Origin: Pardosa pseudoannulata
Taxonomy: Eukaryota > Arthropoda > Arachnida > Araneae > Lycosidae
Direction of reading: 5' to 3'
Assembly (NCBI GenBank): GCA_032207245.1
Contig: CM063502.1
Span: 138,070,498 to 138,134,497 of the forward strand
Length of the DNA: 64,000 nt
The notes beneath the pieces were generated by a model. The model made no database searches and was not told the DNA's origin. It saw nothing but the letters and a program-made list of their open reading frames with translations. The translations under genes and the position numbers were made by a program. Of this stretch, positions 11,614 through 24,945 are shown piece by piece (the first letter of the stretch is position 1; the number at the start of each line of letters is the position of its first letter).

Positions 11614-12253
11614 CCTAAGCGTTCCCAGTTGAGGTGGTCACCTCATTTCAGACAGTTGGGGGATGAAGGATTCCCTTGGTATTCCCGTTTGAGATGGTGA
11701 TTTTATATTTGGCTTCAAAATAAATTTCACTGCTCCTTGCTTACGATTTTAATCCAAAGCGGGTCTCCCGTAGTGAACTTAACGATCTAATACTTATTAT
11801 AATAACGATCTGAGCTTACTTGGGGAATCTGCAGAACTACTTGCCATCCAGCAAGAATCAAGCATCTTCTGTCACAAGGAACACACTTTTTTCTGCTCTA
11901 TATTCTTACCAAAAAAAAATGGTTTAGTGCAGGGTGGTAAATGAGTTGATTCACTTCTGTGGTACTGAACATGATCCCACCGAGAGGACAATTTTTATTA
12001 ACGCGTACAAGAAGAGCCTCAAAGACATGCTACTGCGTTACGGGATTTGGTAAAGGTCAATTCCCGTGGCTTATTCAGTTCAAATGAAATAGACATCCGG
12101 AAACACGAAGAAAAAACATTCAGTATGATATACACAAATGTTAAAAAATATTCAATACGATACACACAAATGTCTTATCTATGGTTACTTCAATGTTTTA
12201 AATATACTATTAGGACAATTGACTGGGTACACAAAAAATGCCATGCTTTCTAT

Positions 12254-12297
12254 ATGAATACAATATATTCATAGAATTTGAATACAATATATTCAAA
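12254..12297. repeat. duplicated near-palindrome
   Basis: TGAATACAATATATTCA occurs twice, about 7 bp apart. Each copy is nearly self-complementary, so two adjacent hairpins or a binding-site pair are possible. Confidence 0.65.
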
Positions 12298-12978
12298 GTA
12301 AAGTGTAATGTTGTCAATATATACATTAATGATACACTTTGCTCGTGAAAGGTTACTTGAGGACTTGCTATAATTCGTTCAAAATCAATCTGTAAAAACT
12401 CAAGGAAATTAACTGTAATGTTGTACCGGGACGCCATGACAGTTTCTAAGGAATTTTATAAATAATTTAGGTGATAAGCTAATCTAAACCAATGATCTTT
12501 GTGAAAATCTTATAAATTCATATAGAGAATGCAAAATGTAAACACTTCGGTATTTAGCTGATTAAATTACATTGTAAGTAGCAAAGATCGTAAATGAAGA
12601 TAAATCTAATTTTTCTTATATTTCTATTTTGATTAAAAAATACGCATGTTTTTCTTTTTTCCCCAGGTTACATAAGAAGTAAAGGTGGAATCTAATGATA
12701 ACGTTTGTAATTATGAATTACAGTCTGTTCGTCTATCAGGATTCAAATCTGAGAAGCTAGATTTGTCCACCCTGAATAAAAATGAAGAATTATACAAATG
12801 TATGGGATTTATCCAATTTAAAAGATAAAATTTGAAAAACCGTGTAATAATCTTAAAAATTCCTTTTTCCAATAAATAAACAATGTAAATCATCAAATTA
12901 GTCATTGTTTTATTATATGAGAGTGTATGCGTAAGAGAGAGAGAGGGGGGGTCTGGACAGAGAAAGCGATGGTAAAAA

Positions 12979-12980
<2 letters not shown>

Positions 12981-13017
<37 letters not shown>
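12981..13017. repeat. poly-T tract (37 bp)
   Basis: This is an uninterrupted run of T preceded by AAAAAG. Homopolymers of this length also occur at 45094-45135, 45836-45871 and 58729-58777. Confidence 0.95.
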
Positions 13018-13019
<2 letters not shown>

Positions 13020-13176
13020 CTGGCTCAGTCATATGTGCCTTTGGGTTGCCTTATTTTAAGGCATAGAGAATTCTGCGTCCCAAACACAGATATAAAAGTT
13101 TATTGGAGATTAGAAAAATAGATAAGTATTTAAAAACAGCATAAGCATCATCTTATCATGTGTACCTGCAATTTCT

Positions 13177-13209
13177 ATTTCCTAAGCCGGCGGTTTCCGG
13201 CTTAGAAAT
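13177..13209. repeat. GC-rich stem-loop
   Basis: CTAAGCCGG (13182-13190) pairs perfectly with CCGGCTTAG (13197-13205) around a 6-base loop, with further pairing outside. It is a conspicuous hairpin in an otherwise AT-rich tract. No downstream T run marks it as a terminator. Confidence 0.7.
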
Positions 13210-13782
13210 AAAGAGGACGGCTATTGCACAAAAAATAACAATTTTATGAAAATACAAATTAAAAATTAGATATCAAAACTATATAAATTGTGGATAATGC
13301 AAGCACAAACGGCAAATCGGTTGATTGTCGATTGACTTTAAACACTAACATAATCAGAAAAAATACTAAAACAATTAGTAAATATAAAATACTAAGGAAA
13401 AACGCAAAATCAAAATTATGGCTTAAATTCTCCATTTGAGGAGCAGTTTCAGAATTTTGCTATATTTAATAATTTTTTTAATAAATATGACCTATAAGAC
13501 CAATTAATGCAAAAAAAGTTGTTTTAAAAAAATTCTACATGCCTTAGGGGGGAGGTGGGTGGTGCCACCCTCTTAGAGCATAAAACTGGCAACTCTTATA
13601 GATTTAATATTCATGTGAAAGTTACTTACTAAATGATAATTATTCAATGTTTCTTACATTATATATGAGAAATAATCAAATTTTATTAAAATTGAATATT
13701 TTTTAAATTTTTAATTTTCAAATTTAGAAATTATTAGGATCCAACTTTAGGGTATTTTTTAAAAATAAAATTGACATTACTA

Positions 13783-14400
13783 TGAATTTGACACACAATT
13801 ATGTGCTAAAAATATAATATTTATTCAAATATATAATTACTTTATAAACATTAAAAATATTAAAATATTTATAAACATTAATTATTTACAAAATGATAAA
13901 AACTAATTATACGTATAATTTTACATTTACGTCTTATGTTTTTTTCAATAAAACATAAAATTTTAAATTTACTATATATGTTATTAACAGATTTAAAGTA
14001 AAATTTTACACAAGATATTTATATTATACACAGTATATTAAACAATTATATTGATAAATTTAAAAACAGAAAATTAAATAAAATAGCATGCACAGTAAAC
14101 ACGTAAGTCCAAATTACTGAGAATTTGACACAAAATTAAGTCTTAAAAATATAATATTTAAATGTAAATATTTTTAATAAGCATACAATAAAAATGAAAT
14201 GTTTTAAAATGTTTGTAAATATTAATTATAAAATGAAAAAAAGAATTATTTTATATAAAATTTATACATGTTTTCAAAACACAAAAAAATTATTAATTGA
14301 GATATAAAAGTAGAATCTTGCAGAAAATATTTATACTATACACAAAATGTTATACATTTATAATAATAAACTTTAAAAATAGAAAAAAAAATTTCAGGGA
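13783..14400. repeat. degenerate tandem duplication, ~330-bp period
   Basis: Two related units follow each other. GAATTTGACACACAATTA near 13783 recurs as GAATTTGACACAAAATTA near 14120, followed in both by AAAATATAATATTTA. The tails near 14003 and 14316 (ATATTTATA, TATACACA) also correspond. It lies directly downstream of the piggyBac transposase and may be that element's non-coding end. Confidence 0.6.
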
Positions 14401-14450
14401 TAGTAAGAATAGAATTTTATAATTTTTACTTATCTGAATATGTACATTTT

Positions 14451-16196
14451 TTACTTTTCATGAAATTTTTGAAAACAGCTCATTCCCTTCTGGTAAAAGC
14501 AAAGGGGGATTTTGCATACTTTACACATAGTTTTAGTTCTATGTGGTTTCTCTTTTGTGCTACAAAATGCACATCTCCTTGATGTTGTTTTTACAGGTAT
14601 GTGGGCAATTTTTGCCTTTCGTAAGTCTTCAGGTACATTCGGTTTAAAATTTTTTATATTCCCCGTTGAACTTGAAGGTCTTTTTCTTGACGGTGATGGA
14701 TTTTCCTCGTTAGACATAATTATGAGGCTTCTTGTGAGGGAAAGACGAAATTCTTTTATGTTTTTAAATTCATTACTGTTTTTGTTGATTAATTTATAAA
14801 GAATGTATGAATTCACAACTGTCATATCTAACAGGTGAAAAAAAATCCTGTGCCACCACTTGTGACTTTTCCTGTCTATTTCATATAAACTTTTAATGTG
14901 ATCAAAGTGATCTACAAACCCCATATTTTTATTGTAGGATGCAATTGCTTGCGGACATGAAATTTGTAATGTAGATCCGTCTTTTTCTTTTCTGCATACT
15001 GTTGTGGAAACTGCAGCGTCTGGTAAAGTAGTTAAGACGTGGACACATTTTTTTTTTGCTCCCCTATCTTTCCACTTCACACACACAATATTGTCTGGAC
15101 TTACTGCCCAATCAAAATCTCCTCTTTTCATTGTTTTTTCTTCCTGTAAGTTTCTTGGAAGATTTCTCCTGCTCATGTTTACAGTTCCGCAGGCAAACAC
15201 ATTTTTTTCTTCAAGAAACTTAAAAAGAGAGTATGATGTGAAGAAATTGTCCATGTAAACTATATGGTTTTTTCCGTATAGTCTTTCACATAATGTAGTC
15301 ACTACTCTTTCACCGAGAGATTTTTCATTACTGCTTTCAGATCTTCCCGTATAAATTTGGAATTGAGAAGCAAAACCAGTCTCATCGCACCTCATCCATA
15401 CTTTATATCCTCGTTTTATTGGTTTTTGAGGCATATATTGTTTTACCGAACTGCGACCTTTAAATTTAATCATCGATTCATCGACTGCTTGATTTTTTCC
15501 AGGTAATAATACGGAAGCAAATCTCTCAGAAAGGTGAGAAATTAGTGGACGCAACTTGTAAAGTTTGTCAAAGTTTTCATCCCCTCTTTTAGGTTGCACA
15601 TTGTTGTCATTGACATGTAAATGTGACGAAATCCACGAAAAGCGTTTCACCGGCATTTGTTTTGCAATGAAAGAATCATGCAATTCTTCTAATGAGGACC
15701 AATGGTATCTGTAACTGGGCATTCTCTTGACATCCATGAGCAAATTTATTCAAAAAAATCTGAGCAATTCCCTCATTTGCAAAGATTTAAATGGCTTTCC
15801 AATTTGAGTAGCATACAGATTAGTTTGGAATAACAGATGCTCCATAAATGCCATTGTAAATATTGATAGGAAGATTTTGATTGGTGATATATCATCCAAT
15901 TCTCTGATCTCCTGCGCAGGACCACTGTCCTCTGTAAATTGTGGAATACTATTTCTTGGGCATTTCCTTCTACTCCATCTCACAATCGGGGGTTCAGATG
16001 AACTCTGCTGCACATGTTCATCATTTTCTTCATCAGAGCTACTAATGTTTGCAGAAACAGCGGTGTGAGGAGCAGATGTTTCATCTAACTCATCTGAATT
16101 TTCTGATCCCTGATCAGATGCTGCAGATTCTTCATCAGAAGGAATCTCTGAAAATAATTGTAGAGCTTCCTCTACATTTAAAAATCTGCTAGCCAT
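14451..16196 (-). pseudogene. piggyBac transposase with one in-frame stop
   Basis: The frame starts at MASRFLNVEEAL (16196) and ends in a cysteine-rich tail at 14451, about 580 codons, the normal size for the family. The N-terminal part is acidic (SDEESAASDQ...). The core has the three catalytic acids in AVDESMIKFKGR, IVYMDNFFTSY and GFVDHFDHIKSLYEIDRKSH. The C-terminus holds the zinc-binding set CAFCSTK, CKVCKIPLC and CFQKFH. The only break I find is a TGA at 15750-15752, after LLRFF; the same frame resumes on the other side. A longer upstream start at 16271 is possible. I could not find matching TTAA-flanked ends, so the element boundaries are unknown. Confidence 0.92.
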
Positions 16197-16697
16197 TTTA
16201 CTAAGCGGGATCCTGTAACGGTAACATTTCGATATGTCAGCAGAAGTTTCTGTTTTAGCGAGTGGCAACAAAAAAGAGTTGTTATTGCGATAGCGTTGTT
16301 GTTTTAAGTTTAGAAAAAGATAGCGCCATTTTTAACAGAATAAAAATATGCTTTTTTGTGTGAGTAAAATGTGGTGATTATGACATGCACACACACTGCT
16401 TATCAAATATAAAGATCTCCCACTACAATCCAGTGGAATTATCCAAAATAATACTTTGAACTTAAAAATATGACAAAATAAGAAAATATCTGAAAAGAAT
16501 CAGCTAAGCATAAAAACACTACTGACTCTTGCAAAGAATGCTAAAAGAATGAGAATTCAGATACAAAACACCCTTATCTGAAAGAAAAGTGCATCGACCC
16601 CTTGAAAAATATAAACAAACCACCCCCACATGTGTCGCAGACGGATCATATTACACCCCAGCAATGAGAAAGAGTGGGGAATTTTTGCTTCCAACAT

Positions 16698-17110
16698 GGC
16701 GGTGGTTTCATACCGAAACCACCTAAACATTTCATGAAAAAATGTATAATTTACTACTTATTTTCTTTAATTTTGGGTGTTTAACAAAGTCGAATGAATA
16801 TAGAAAAAAAATCTGTAGGTGTTGTGCGATTAGCTAAATATTTTATTGCAGGATTGAGTGAGAAATTTCAGATTTTTTCTTTCTCAAAATAGCAACTTTT
16901 TACAAACTTATCTGTAGCAACTTTTTACAAACTTACGCTGTACAGCCACGGAAAAAAATATGGTTTAGTGCTGTCATCTGATAGTAGATGGAAGTATTAA
17001 AAGTTGGTTTATGTAAAAAAAAAAAAAAAAAAAAAAAATGCTTGAATATTTCAAAAGCCCGCCAGAAAAAAAAAATATTTAAATGGTGGTTTCGGGGCAA
17101 AACCACCGCC
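16698..17110. mobile_element. MITE with compound terminal inverted repeats
   Basis: The left end begins GGCGGTGGTTTCATACCGAA and continues ACCACC. The right end is its inverted counterpart, reading GGCGGTGGTTTTGCCCCGAA on the minus strand. Each end is itself self-complementary (GGTGGTTT...AAACCACC), so each can fold as a hairpin. The unit is 413 bp, has no coding content, and contains a doubled 24-bp block near 16880-16935 and an A run at 17013-17038. A target-site duplication is not evident. Confidence 0.7.
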
Positions 17111-19373
17111 CCTGAAAGGACTTAAATTCTACAATAAACAATCTTTCACATAGCTGAGATCAGGTTATCAGTTCACATATTCAATGCAAGAACTGTTTTT
17201 CATTGGTCCATCACAGAAATGACAGTGTAGATGCGTTAAATTTTCTTTACAATATAGGATCCTTAAATTTTACATTATTAGTTGCATTCCCGATCCAAAG
17301 TGTGCACGTTTGACAGTCACATGATCATGACGTTTGAATGTATATGTTGGTTATCGCCAAAGTTTGTAGACTTTTGATTTTATCTCTGAAGTTTCAGTAT
17401 TTGTTGTGCAGCTGTTTATCTTGAATATTCACAGCTTTGCACAAAATCAAATTGAATTTTAGCTTTCACCTGTTCCGTAATCTACAAGCTATTTCTTACC
17501 ATGTTGACTGTCCGACGCATTTTCCATGGTTTGCCCAAGGCGCCGACGTGAACCATTATGGGATGCATATTATGCTGAAATATTATTTTTAGCAGATAAA
17601 ATGAGTTATAAAATCATGCTTGAAGCAGTTTACGTGGTGGAGGTCACCACGACAATCGTTGATTTTCAAACAATCGTGCTTCGATTGCTAAGTGATTACT
17701 CTCATTCTTTAGCATTCAAAACAGCTAGGAAGAACTAGAGCAAATACTTTGTCTAAAAATGTGGTGACATATTGTTCCGATTGCGTTGATTCACCTTTTC
17801 TTTGCCTTGAATGTTTCAATCTGACTCATCGCAATATGCACTGATAAAATATATATTTTTCATGTACTAATAAAATTATTTTTGTGTGTTCTATATTGCA
17901 TTAATTCCTTCAAACTATTATAATAACGTTAATATTAGTGAAAAATTTATTAGCATTCATATTTACCATAATTTAGAACTTTTATTTTCTGCTTCGCCTG
18001 TCACCGATGGCCCCCCACGGCAGTCATCGTGGTAAATTCCACTTTTGTATCAAACGGTAACTTTATTTTTAATGATATGTCCAAAAAGTTCGATTTAGAA
18101 CTTGAAAAAAAGGCTCATTAAAGAAGAAATCTCTGTGTTTCAGATGCATTAACTAACTGCTGTTTCAGAATCCAGAATAACTACTAATTTAAAAAAAAAA
18201 TCTTGTTTTAAATTGCGTGATATGTTCTAGACAAATTTTGTGTGATTTAAATGAATATTTAGCTATTTAAACGATAATAATTAGGTATGCTCAAGGTAAT
18301 GGAACATTCTTTAAAAAGAGGATAAAAATATCAAACCTTTCTCTTTAAACACATTTTTTTTAAACCTTCAAAATTACAATCTTTTAACAAAAACTTTGTT
18401 TATAACCTTAATTTTATCCAATAGATGTCGCTACATGACTTCGTCGACTAGAATGAATCCTAACTTTTGAATGTAATATCTCAGCACTATAGATGTGAAA
18501 TTTATTTTATTTACTTCTTAAATTGTGTATCTACAAAAATGAAGATTTTTATTGGATATCTATGATTTATTCTTATACTTCTGTACAGACTATTGTCATT
18601 CTCATGTTTCTTACTGTTCAGTTAAGTTTAGAGAAATGAAAGTAAGGGAGGAATTACAAAAAATCTTATATTATGCTCATTTTGTTCAAAACACTCTTGC
18701 ATATTAAGACACGAAATAATATTTTATAAAGTTGTTACCTGACAGTAGGGAAATCAGCGAGACTTGAGAAAGTGAGAGTATATACTAATTTCTTTCAGAA
18801 AATGTTGTAAACCAATTACATCTTTAAAACAGAAATAAAATCATTGCGAAAAGACTAAATTTTGATTTGATTTGATAGTTCATGAAGGTCTGCTTACCTT
18901 GATATATGTAAAGCTTTGGTGAAAGTACATGTCCGTTGCTATAATTCTGAATTGAAATGAGCGGATAACCCAATAAAAAATTTTTTTGAGGAAGGGTGGG
19001 TTAGGCAGAAATAGGTTGTTATTAAAAACGTGAGTAATGTATTTTTTTAATAAGCTGTTTTATACAGATTAAGTAACCGAGGTTTTTTTTTTTTTTTTAA
19101 TTTTAAGTTTCAATGTGTCGTTCGTATTAGCCCTCATCTATTTAATTATCATTCTAAGCGGCCACGACACAGAACATACATCATATCCTAGTTACGTTAC
19201 ATAGCGTGTTCTCTCAACTAACGGTTTCTCGTATGTCAGTCCGTTGAGGTTGCCGTCAAGGGTGACTCACACCACAAGTTCTCGTCAAAAGATGGCAGCA
19301 CTTAAACAGTATTTTGACTAACTCTCCGGAGTTTGATTTATCCCACTACCGCCAGACTCATTTCAGTTTTATT

Positions 19374-19381
<8 letters not shown>
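17111..19381. other. AT-rich stretch without a recognised gene
   Basis: I see no domain, splice pattern or paired repeat supporting a gene. A plus-strand frame at 17526-17738 is open and less AT-rich than its surroundings, but its 70 residues resemble nothing I know. A small palindrome, TGGTGGAGGTCACCA, lies near 17636. Confidence 0.55.

Positions 19382-19450
<69 letters not shown>
19382..19450. repeat. (AT)n microsatellite
   Basis: This is about 34 uninterrupted AT repeats. The open frame reading YIYIYI across it is spurious. Confidence 0.97.
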
Positions 19451-19452
<2 letters not shown>

Positions 19453-19786
19453 ATATCTTACGTATAAGTTGTCAGGGCCTGACTAAGATACTTTTGTGCC
19501 CAGGGCATAATCCAATTTTTGTACCCATGCAAATTTATAGCGACAAGTTATCATAATTACAGTCATATAAAAATTATAACATTGAATTAGCAAACAGATT
19601 TAAAAAATTCGCATTAAAGTAATATTCAAAATCAAAAACACGAAATTTTCATTTTACATAACAATTATTTTCTCTGTTTAGCCTTGCTAAAAATTAAGGA
19701 CTTTTAATGACCTAGAGTGACCCACTTTTTTTATTTTTACCTTGTCACACTCACAGGCTCTGTGGTGCAGAAAATAAATAATACTA
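19451..19786. other. AT-rich spacer next to the truncated A2 element
   Basis: No feature is recognised. The abrupt change to family-A sequence at about 19787 shows that the 3' end and LTR of A2 are missing here. Confidence 0.6.
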
Positions 19787-22700
19787 CGTCTGAAGGATTC
19801 TACCCAAGCTCCATTTCAATGGTGGCAGGCTGACATCTTTGATGATGACCAGGTCTCCCACTGTAATGTCTCTCTGAGTTCTCCTACTTTGGGCGAGACT
19901 GCAAGGAATGTAGATAATCTCGACTCCAACGTCTCCAGAAGGTTTCCTTAATCTGCAATAGGAGTTTGTACCTGGAAGAAATACTTAAAACAGAAGAATT
20001 AAATTCTGACTAACTCTAATAAAGGAGTTCCGATTAAAAAATGACCAGGGGTCAGGGCCCGGAAATCTGAAGGATCGGAGGATAAAGGAACTAATGGTCT
20101 CGAATTAATGCAGGCTTCCACCTGGCACAAAATGGTGGAGAGTTCCTCAAATGTAAGGAGAGTTCCCTTTGTTGATTTGGCGATATGAGTTTTTGCGAGT
20201 TTAATGGATGCCTCCCATAAGCCTCCGAAGTTCGGGGCATATGGAGGAATAAAATGCCATCTAATCGATGGGGCCAATGCATCTTGGACTTGAGAGTCAG
20301 CAACAATGTGGAACAGTTTCTTGAGATAAGAATTTGCCCCAATGAAGTTTTTCCCGTTGTCTGAGAAGACATCACTGGGCAGACCTCGACGAGCCACAAA
20401 ACGTCTCATGGCGGCAATAAAGGCAGCAGTGGATAAATCTGAAACTGCCTCAAGGTGTACAGCCTTTGTGCACATGCAAATAAACAGGCAAATGTAGGAT
20501 TTAAAAGTACTTGATTTTCTCTTATGTTCACACTTGGTGGGAATCGGACCCGCGAAATCTGTTCCCACTCTTTCGAAGGGTCGAGCTCTGTGAATTCTTG
20601 AGGGAGGTAAATCTCCCATCAACTGTTGTGTAGGTTTGGCATTTAATCGAAAACATGCAATACAGTTTCTAAGTTCTTTGCGTACTGTGGATCTTCCATC
20701 TGGGATCCAAAACTTTTTGTCGAATCAATGAAAGAGTAAGGTTCGTACCAGAGTGCATACTCCTTTTATGATATTCTCTAATAATTAAAGCAGTTACAAA
20801 ATGGTTCTTAGGAAGGAGTATCGGAAATTTCTGGTCATAAGCTAATGATTCATGTCTACTCAGTCTGCCGCCTACACGCAAAATTCCGTTGGAATCTAAG
20901 AAAGGATTTAGTGATATGCACTTGTTATTTCTTGGTTGTACCTTCCCCTTTAATAACAACGCAATTTCTTCTTGGAAATTAGAATTTTGAATAAGTTTAA
21001 TGACACATAAAGTTGCGTCTTCTATTTCAGCGGAGTTCGAAGGTCCCTTTACCTTTGTTAATTTCTTGATTCCTTTAATAAATCGTTGCACCCAAGCTAC
21101 AACTCGGATTAATTTCACGAACGTAGAAAATTTCGTTAAGAGATTGCACATTTCATTCATTTGAGTAACAAGACTAATTTGTTGTATTTCTTCTGGCTCC
21201 TTCGCTACATGTGAGTCTATTTGACTAACTGGTAATTTGCTTGAGTGAAATTCCGTTCTTTCATAAAGCCAGTCTGGTCCGTACCACCACTCTTGATTTC
21301 TTTCTAATTGCTCCGGGTAAAGACCTCTAGTGGCACAATCGGCGGGATTTGCTTTTCCTGGGACATGTCGCCAGGATTCGACTGATGATAAGACTAAAAT
21401 CTTTTGAACTCGATGGGTGACGAATTGATTTCCTTTAGCTGGAGGATTATTCAGCCAGCTGAGAGCAATTGTGGAATCCGTCCACAGAAAAATATTTTCT
21501 ATATTACGGTTAAGAGCTTGAATTATGGCATGAATTAATTCAGCCAACAATAGTGCACCACAAAGTTCTAATCTTGGTAACGTGACTGATTTGACCGGGG
21601 CAACACGTGTCTTTGCAGCTATCAAATGTATTTCTATAGGATCTGACAAGATTCGTAAATAAACAACTGCTGCATAGGCTTTACACGAGGCATCGCAAAA
21701 GCCATGTAATTCAAATTTAGTGTTCGATGTTAAACCTAGATGGCGAGGAAGCCTTACTTTGATAAAATGATGAATTTCCCTTTTGAATCTGTTACATTTA
21801 TCTTTAATCTCTTCCGGCAGGTGATCATCCCATTCTAATTTTGCTTGCCACAGTTCTTGTAGGAGAAATTTTAAAATAATAGTTGCAGGCGATAGGATGC
21901 CTAACGGATCGAATGTTCGGGCTATGAATTACAATAATTTTCTTTTAGTGTCCGTATCTTCTCCCTCGACGATTCTTACTTGTAATAAATCATTTTGGAC
22001 ATTCCAGACTACCCCTAATACCTTTTGAAATAAATCTTTGAATAAATGCTCCGAGTTTTGCACTTTCAACGAATCTGGCAGTTGTGCCAAAGCTTCGGCA
22101 TCATTTGAACACCACTTTCGAAGTTCAAATCCTCCGGATTGCATTAAATTTTGCAATTCCTTAACTAATTCCTGTGCTTCGGTCACCGAATCTGCACCCG
22201 CGAGTAGATCATCCATATAGAAATGATTCTTTGCCACCTCATACGCGATTGGAAAATTTTCTTTCTCATCTTCACATAACTGTTTTACTGTCCTGAGAGC
22301 CAAATATGGTGCGCACGAGGTTCCGTAAGTAACAGTATTAAGCTCCAAAAATTTGTATACTATCCCTGGGATTTTTTCTCCAGACAATCCGCTGATATTT
22401 CCTGTCTTCTTTGGTTACATTAATCTGTCGATACATTTTTGCTATATCAGCTGAAAATGCAATCGAATGACATCTAAATTTAACCAGAATTGTAAATATG
22501 TTAGCCTGCAGTTTAGGACCCTTTAACAATACATCATTTAATGAATTACCATTAGATGTTTTGGCTGAGGCGTCGAACACCACACGAAGTCTCGTGGTGG
22601 AACTATTTTCGTTTATTACTGCATGATGAGGTAAGTAATAATAATTTTGGGTTCTCGATTCTTCTGATCTTACAGGAGACATGTGACCTAGTTTAGCGTA

Positions 22701-24867
22701 TTCCTCCATAAAACTTATGTACGGCTCTCTTAATAATTTATCTTTTTTAAGCTTTTCTTCTAGTAAATAAAACCTTTTATGTGCTTGAACTTTACTTTCA
22801 CCTAAACTGACTGTACTTTTGAAAGGTAACTTGACAGTGTATCTACCCGAAGTTTTATCTCTAGTCACTGTCTCTGCGTAAATAGTTTCTACTTCATGGT
22901 CTTCTGACTTAAGAATTTCAGATTCTGTAACTGATTCTAATTCAAAGAATTTCTTTAAGGTATCATTTATGTTCACCGTTGAAACGCATGATACTACACT
23001 TTGTTCCTGTGCTGCATAGTTAATAGGACCTGAAAGCACCCAACCTAATTTTGTTGGTAATGCAACAGGTGTTCCAGGCAGACCCTACAATTGGAGCTCC
23101 TTCAATCAGTAAAGCGAAAATGTCGGCTCCTAATAAAATATCAATTTCCTTTTTAATGTAAAATTGAGGGTCTGCAAGCAACAGATATTTTGTGTGTGGC
23201 CAATTGTGTTGCCTTAAATGGAAATTAGGGAGAGGAGAAGTAACCCTTTCTACTACGAAAGCTTTTACCGAATGCGAATCCTCAGAAAAATGTGGGGTAA
23301 AATAGAATTTTGTTCTACACAAAGAGGTTTCCGCCATAATACAATTGATGCCTACTAAACTGTGCGATGTGCTACGCGACGGTAAATCCAATCGTGCCGC
23401 GCACTCCCTTGTAATTAGCGAATTTTGGCTAGCATTATCAATCAATGCCCTACATTGAATAACTTTACCATCCTTGTTCTTTACATTAATTAGAGCTGTA
23501 GATAATAAAACATTACTTGATAAACATTGAGCACTATTTGAAACCAACATTTCTGGACTCGAGCTACCGCACACCTCACTAGTCCCTTTATTCACCGAAT
23601 ACACATGCAATAGCGTATGATGTCTCTCATCGCAATTTTTACAACTAAAATTTATGCGACAGTTTTCAAGCTTATGATTTTTACGTAAACAATTTTGACA
23701 TAACTTATTAATTTTTACAATTTTCCATCTCTCCATAACAGGCATAGAATTAAATTTGAGACATTTATACAAAGCATGCGTCTGAGAGCATATTATGCAT
23801 ACATTATTTGTCCCTACATCATTATTAGATTTTTTAACCAACGCACTATTTGTTAGATGTTTCTTTCCTACATGATTATCCAGTACTTTATACGCTGGGC
23901 AGAATTTTGTATCTAATTTTGTAGTTTTGTTTTCACTCATACTTCTCGCTTCCCTTTCTATGAATTTTTTAAATAAGTCCAAATTTGGAATTTTATCATT
24001 TTCCTGCATTAATTCCCATCTTTGTTTAAGAGGCTCATCTAACTTTGAAATCATACAATTTATAATCATTAAATCACTTAAACTATTAGATTCTAATCCT
24101 AATGTTTGTAAATTCCTTACCGCTTCATTACATGTATCTATCAACTCAAGTAACGTTTTCGAATTATTCGCTTTAACTATTTTCGTATTAAATATTTTAT
24201 TTATTTGGCATATCGCCAACTGACGCTTATTTTCGTATCTTTCGCACAGAATTTCCCAACAATTTTTTAAATTTTCTTCTCTTAATGAAAATCCTCTAAT
24301 TAATTTTGACGCATTTCCACGAACTGCCGAATGCAAATATTGCAATTTTTCAATTTCTGACAACTGCTCATTTTGTACAATTGTCGATTCGAATAATTCT
24401 TTGAACGAAATCCAGTGTTCCGAATCCCCGTAAAAGTGCGGGAGATCAAATTTCGGAAGCTTAATCGATATCTGTTTTGATTTAGAACCGGTATCATTCT
24501 CAGAGTTTTTTTTTAAACTTAGTTTTTTCTTCAAGACTAATTAACAAATTCAAAACTTTATCTTGATATCTCAAATATTTATCTACGTTATCATCATTCT
24601 CTTTCTGAGAAAAATTTGCAAATATTTCTGATATGCGATGTTCATAATCCTTTAATTTCGTTTTCAAAACCGAAATTCTGACCTGCTGTTCTACACTGCA
24701 TTTATTAACATTCTCACTGAATACATCTATTTCTTTACATATTGAATCAAACCTTAGTTCGGTTTTCGAAATCTTAGGTGCCATTTTCACGAATTTAAAT
24801 CTTGTAATCAATGAATAATAAACAATACTAAATTGAACATACTAAAATTAAATTAAACTTAAAAACA
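19787..24867 (-). mobile_element. BEL/Pao family A, copy A2, lacking both LTRs
   Basis: This ~5.1-kb minus-strand copy corresponds to 25457-30532 of copy A3 with very few differences. It starts abruptly in the C-terminal region and stops abruptly in the leader upstream of gag, so neither LTR nor primer-binding site is present and no target duplication is seen. Differences from A3 include an extra C near 22346 and the CCC run near 23083 (shared with A1), both frameshifts. It ends only 108 bp before the LTR of A3. Loss by recombination, a segmental duplication or an assembly artefact could explain it. Confidence 0.92.
19999..24811 (-). pseudogene. BEL/Pao gag-pol pseudogene, copy A2
   Basis: The remains read from MAPKISKTELRFD near 24783 to the C-terminal region. 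Gag (DUF1759-like) is followed by zinc knuckles (CIICSQTH, CQNCLRKNH, CKNCDERHH), a Pao-type protease with LIDNASQ, reverse transcriptase with YMDD, RNase H, an H2C2-type region and integrase ([25 protein letters not shown]). It is split into six open pieces by frameshifts near 24510, 23083, 22346, 20710 and 20000 and by the TAA just after KRKLL at about 21926. Two of the frameshifts (22346 and 23083) are absent from A3. It cannot encode a full polyprotein. Confidence 0.92.
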
Positions 24868-24940
24868 CGTACTTGTTTTATTACTTGCCATCTTTTTATC
24901 ATGAAATGTCAATGGAAAAAAGTGTTTAAGTGGGCTTTAT

Positions 24941-24945
<5 letters not shown>

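Larger units (their letters stand above)
11037..13782. other. AT-rich gene-poor stretch
   Basis: No gene is recognised. It includes three copies of ATCCAATGTTGATG (11558-11613), a palindrome GAGGTGGTCACCTC near 11630, paired palindromes at 12254-12297, a GA/G run near 12935, a 37-T run at 12981-13017 and a stem-loop near 13190. A minus-strand frame at 11327-11542 shows no recognisable motif. Confidence 0.6.

Noticed and set aside
17526..17738. Short plus-strand gene
   Set aside because: It is open for only 70 codons, with no recognisable domain, promoter or splice evidence.
19314..19556. Protein-coding frame with YIYIYI repeats
   Set aside because: It is translation of an (AT)n microsatellite. 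The same applies to frames at 30892-31266.
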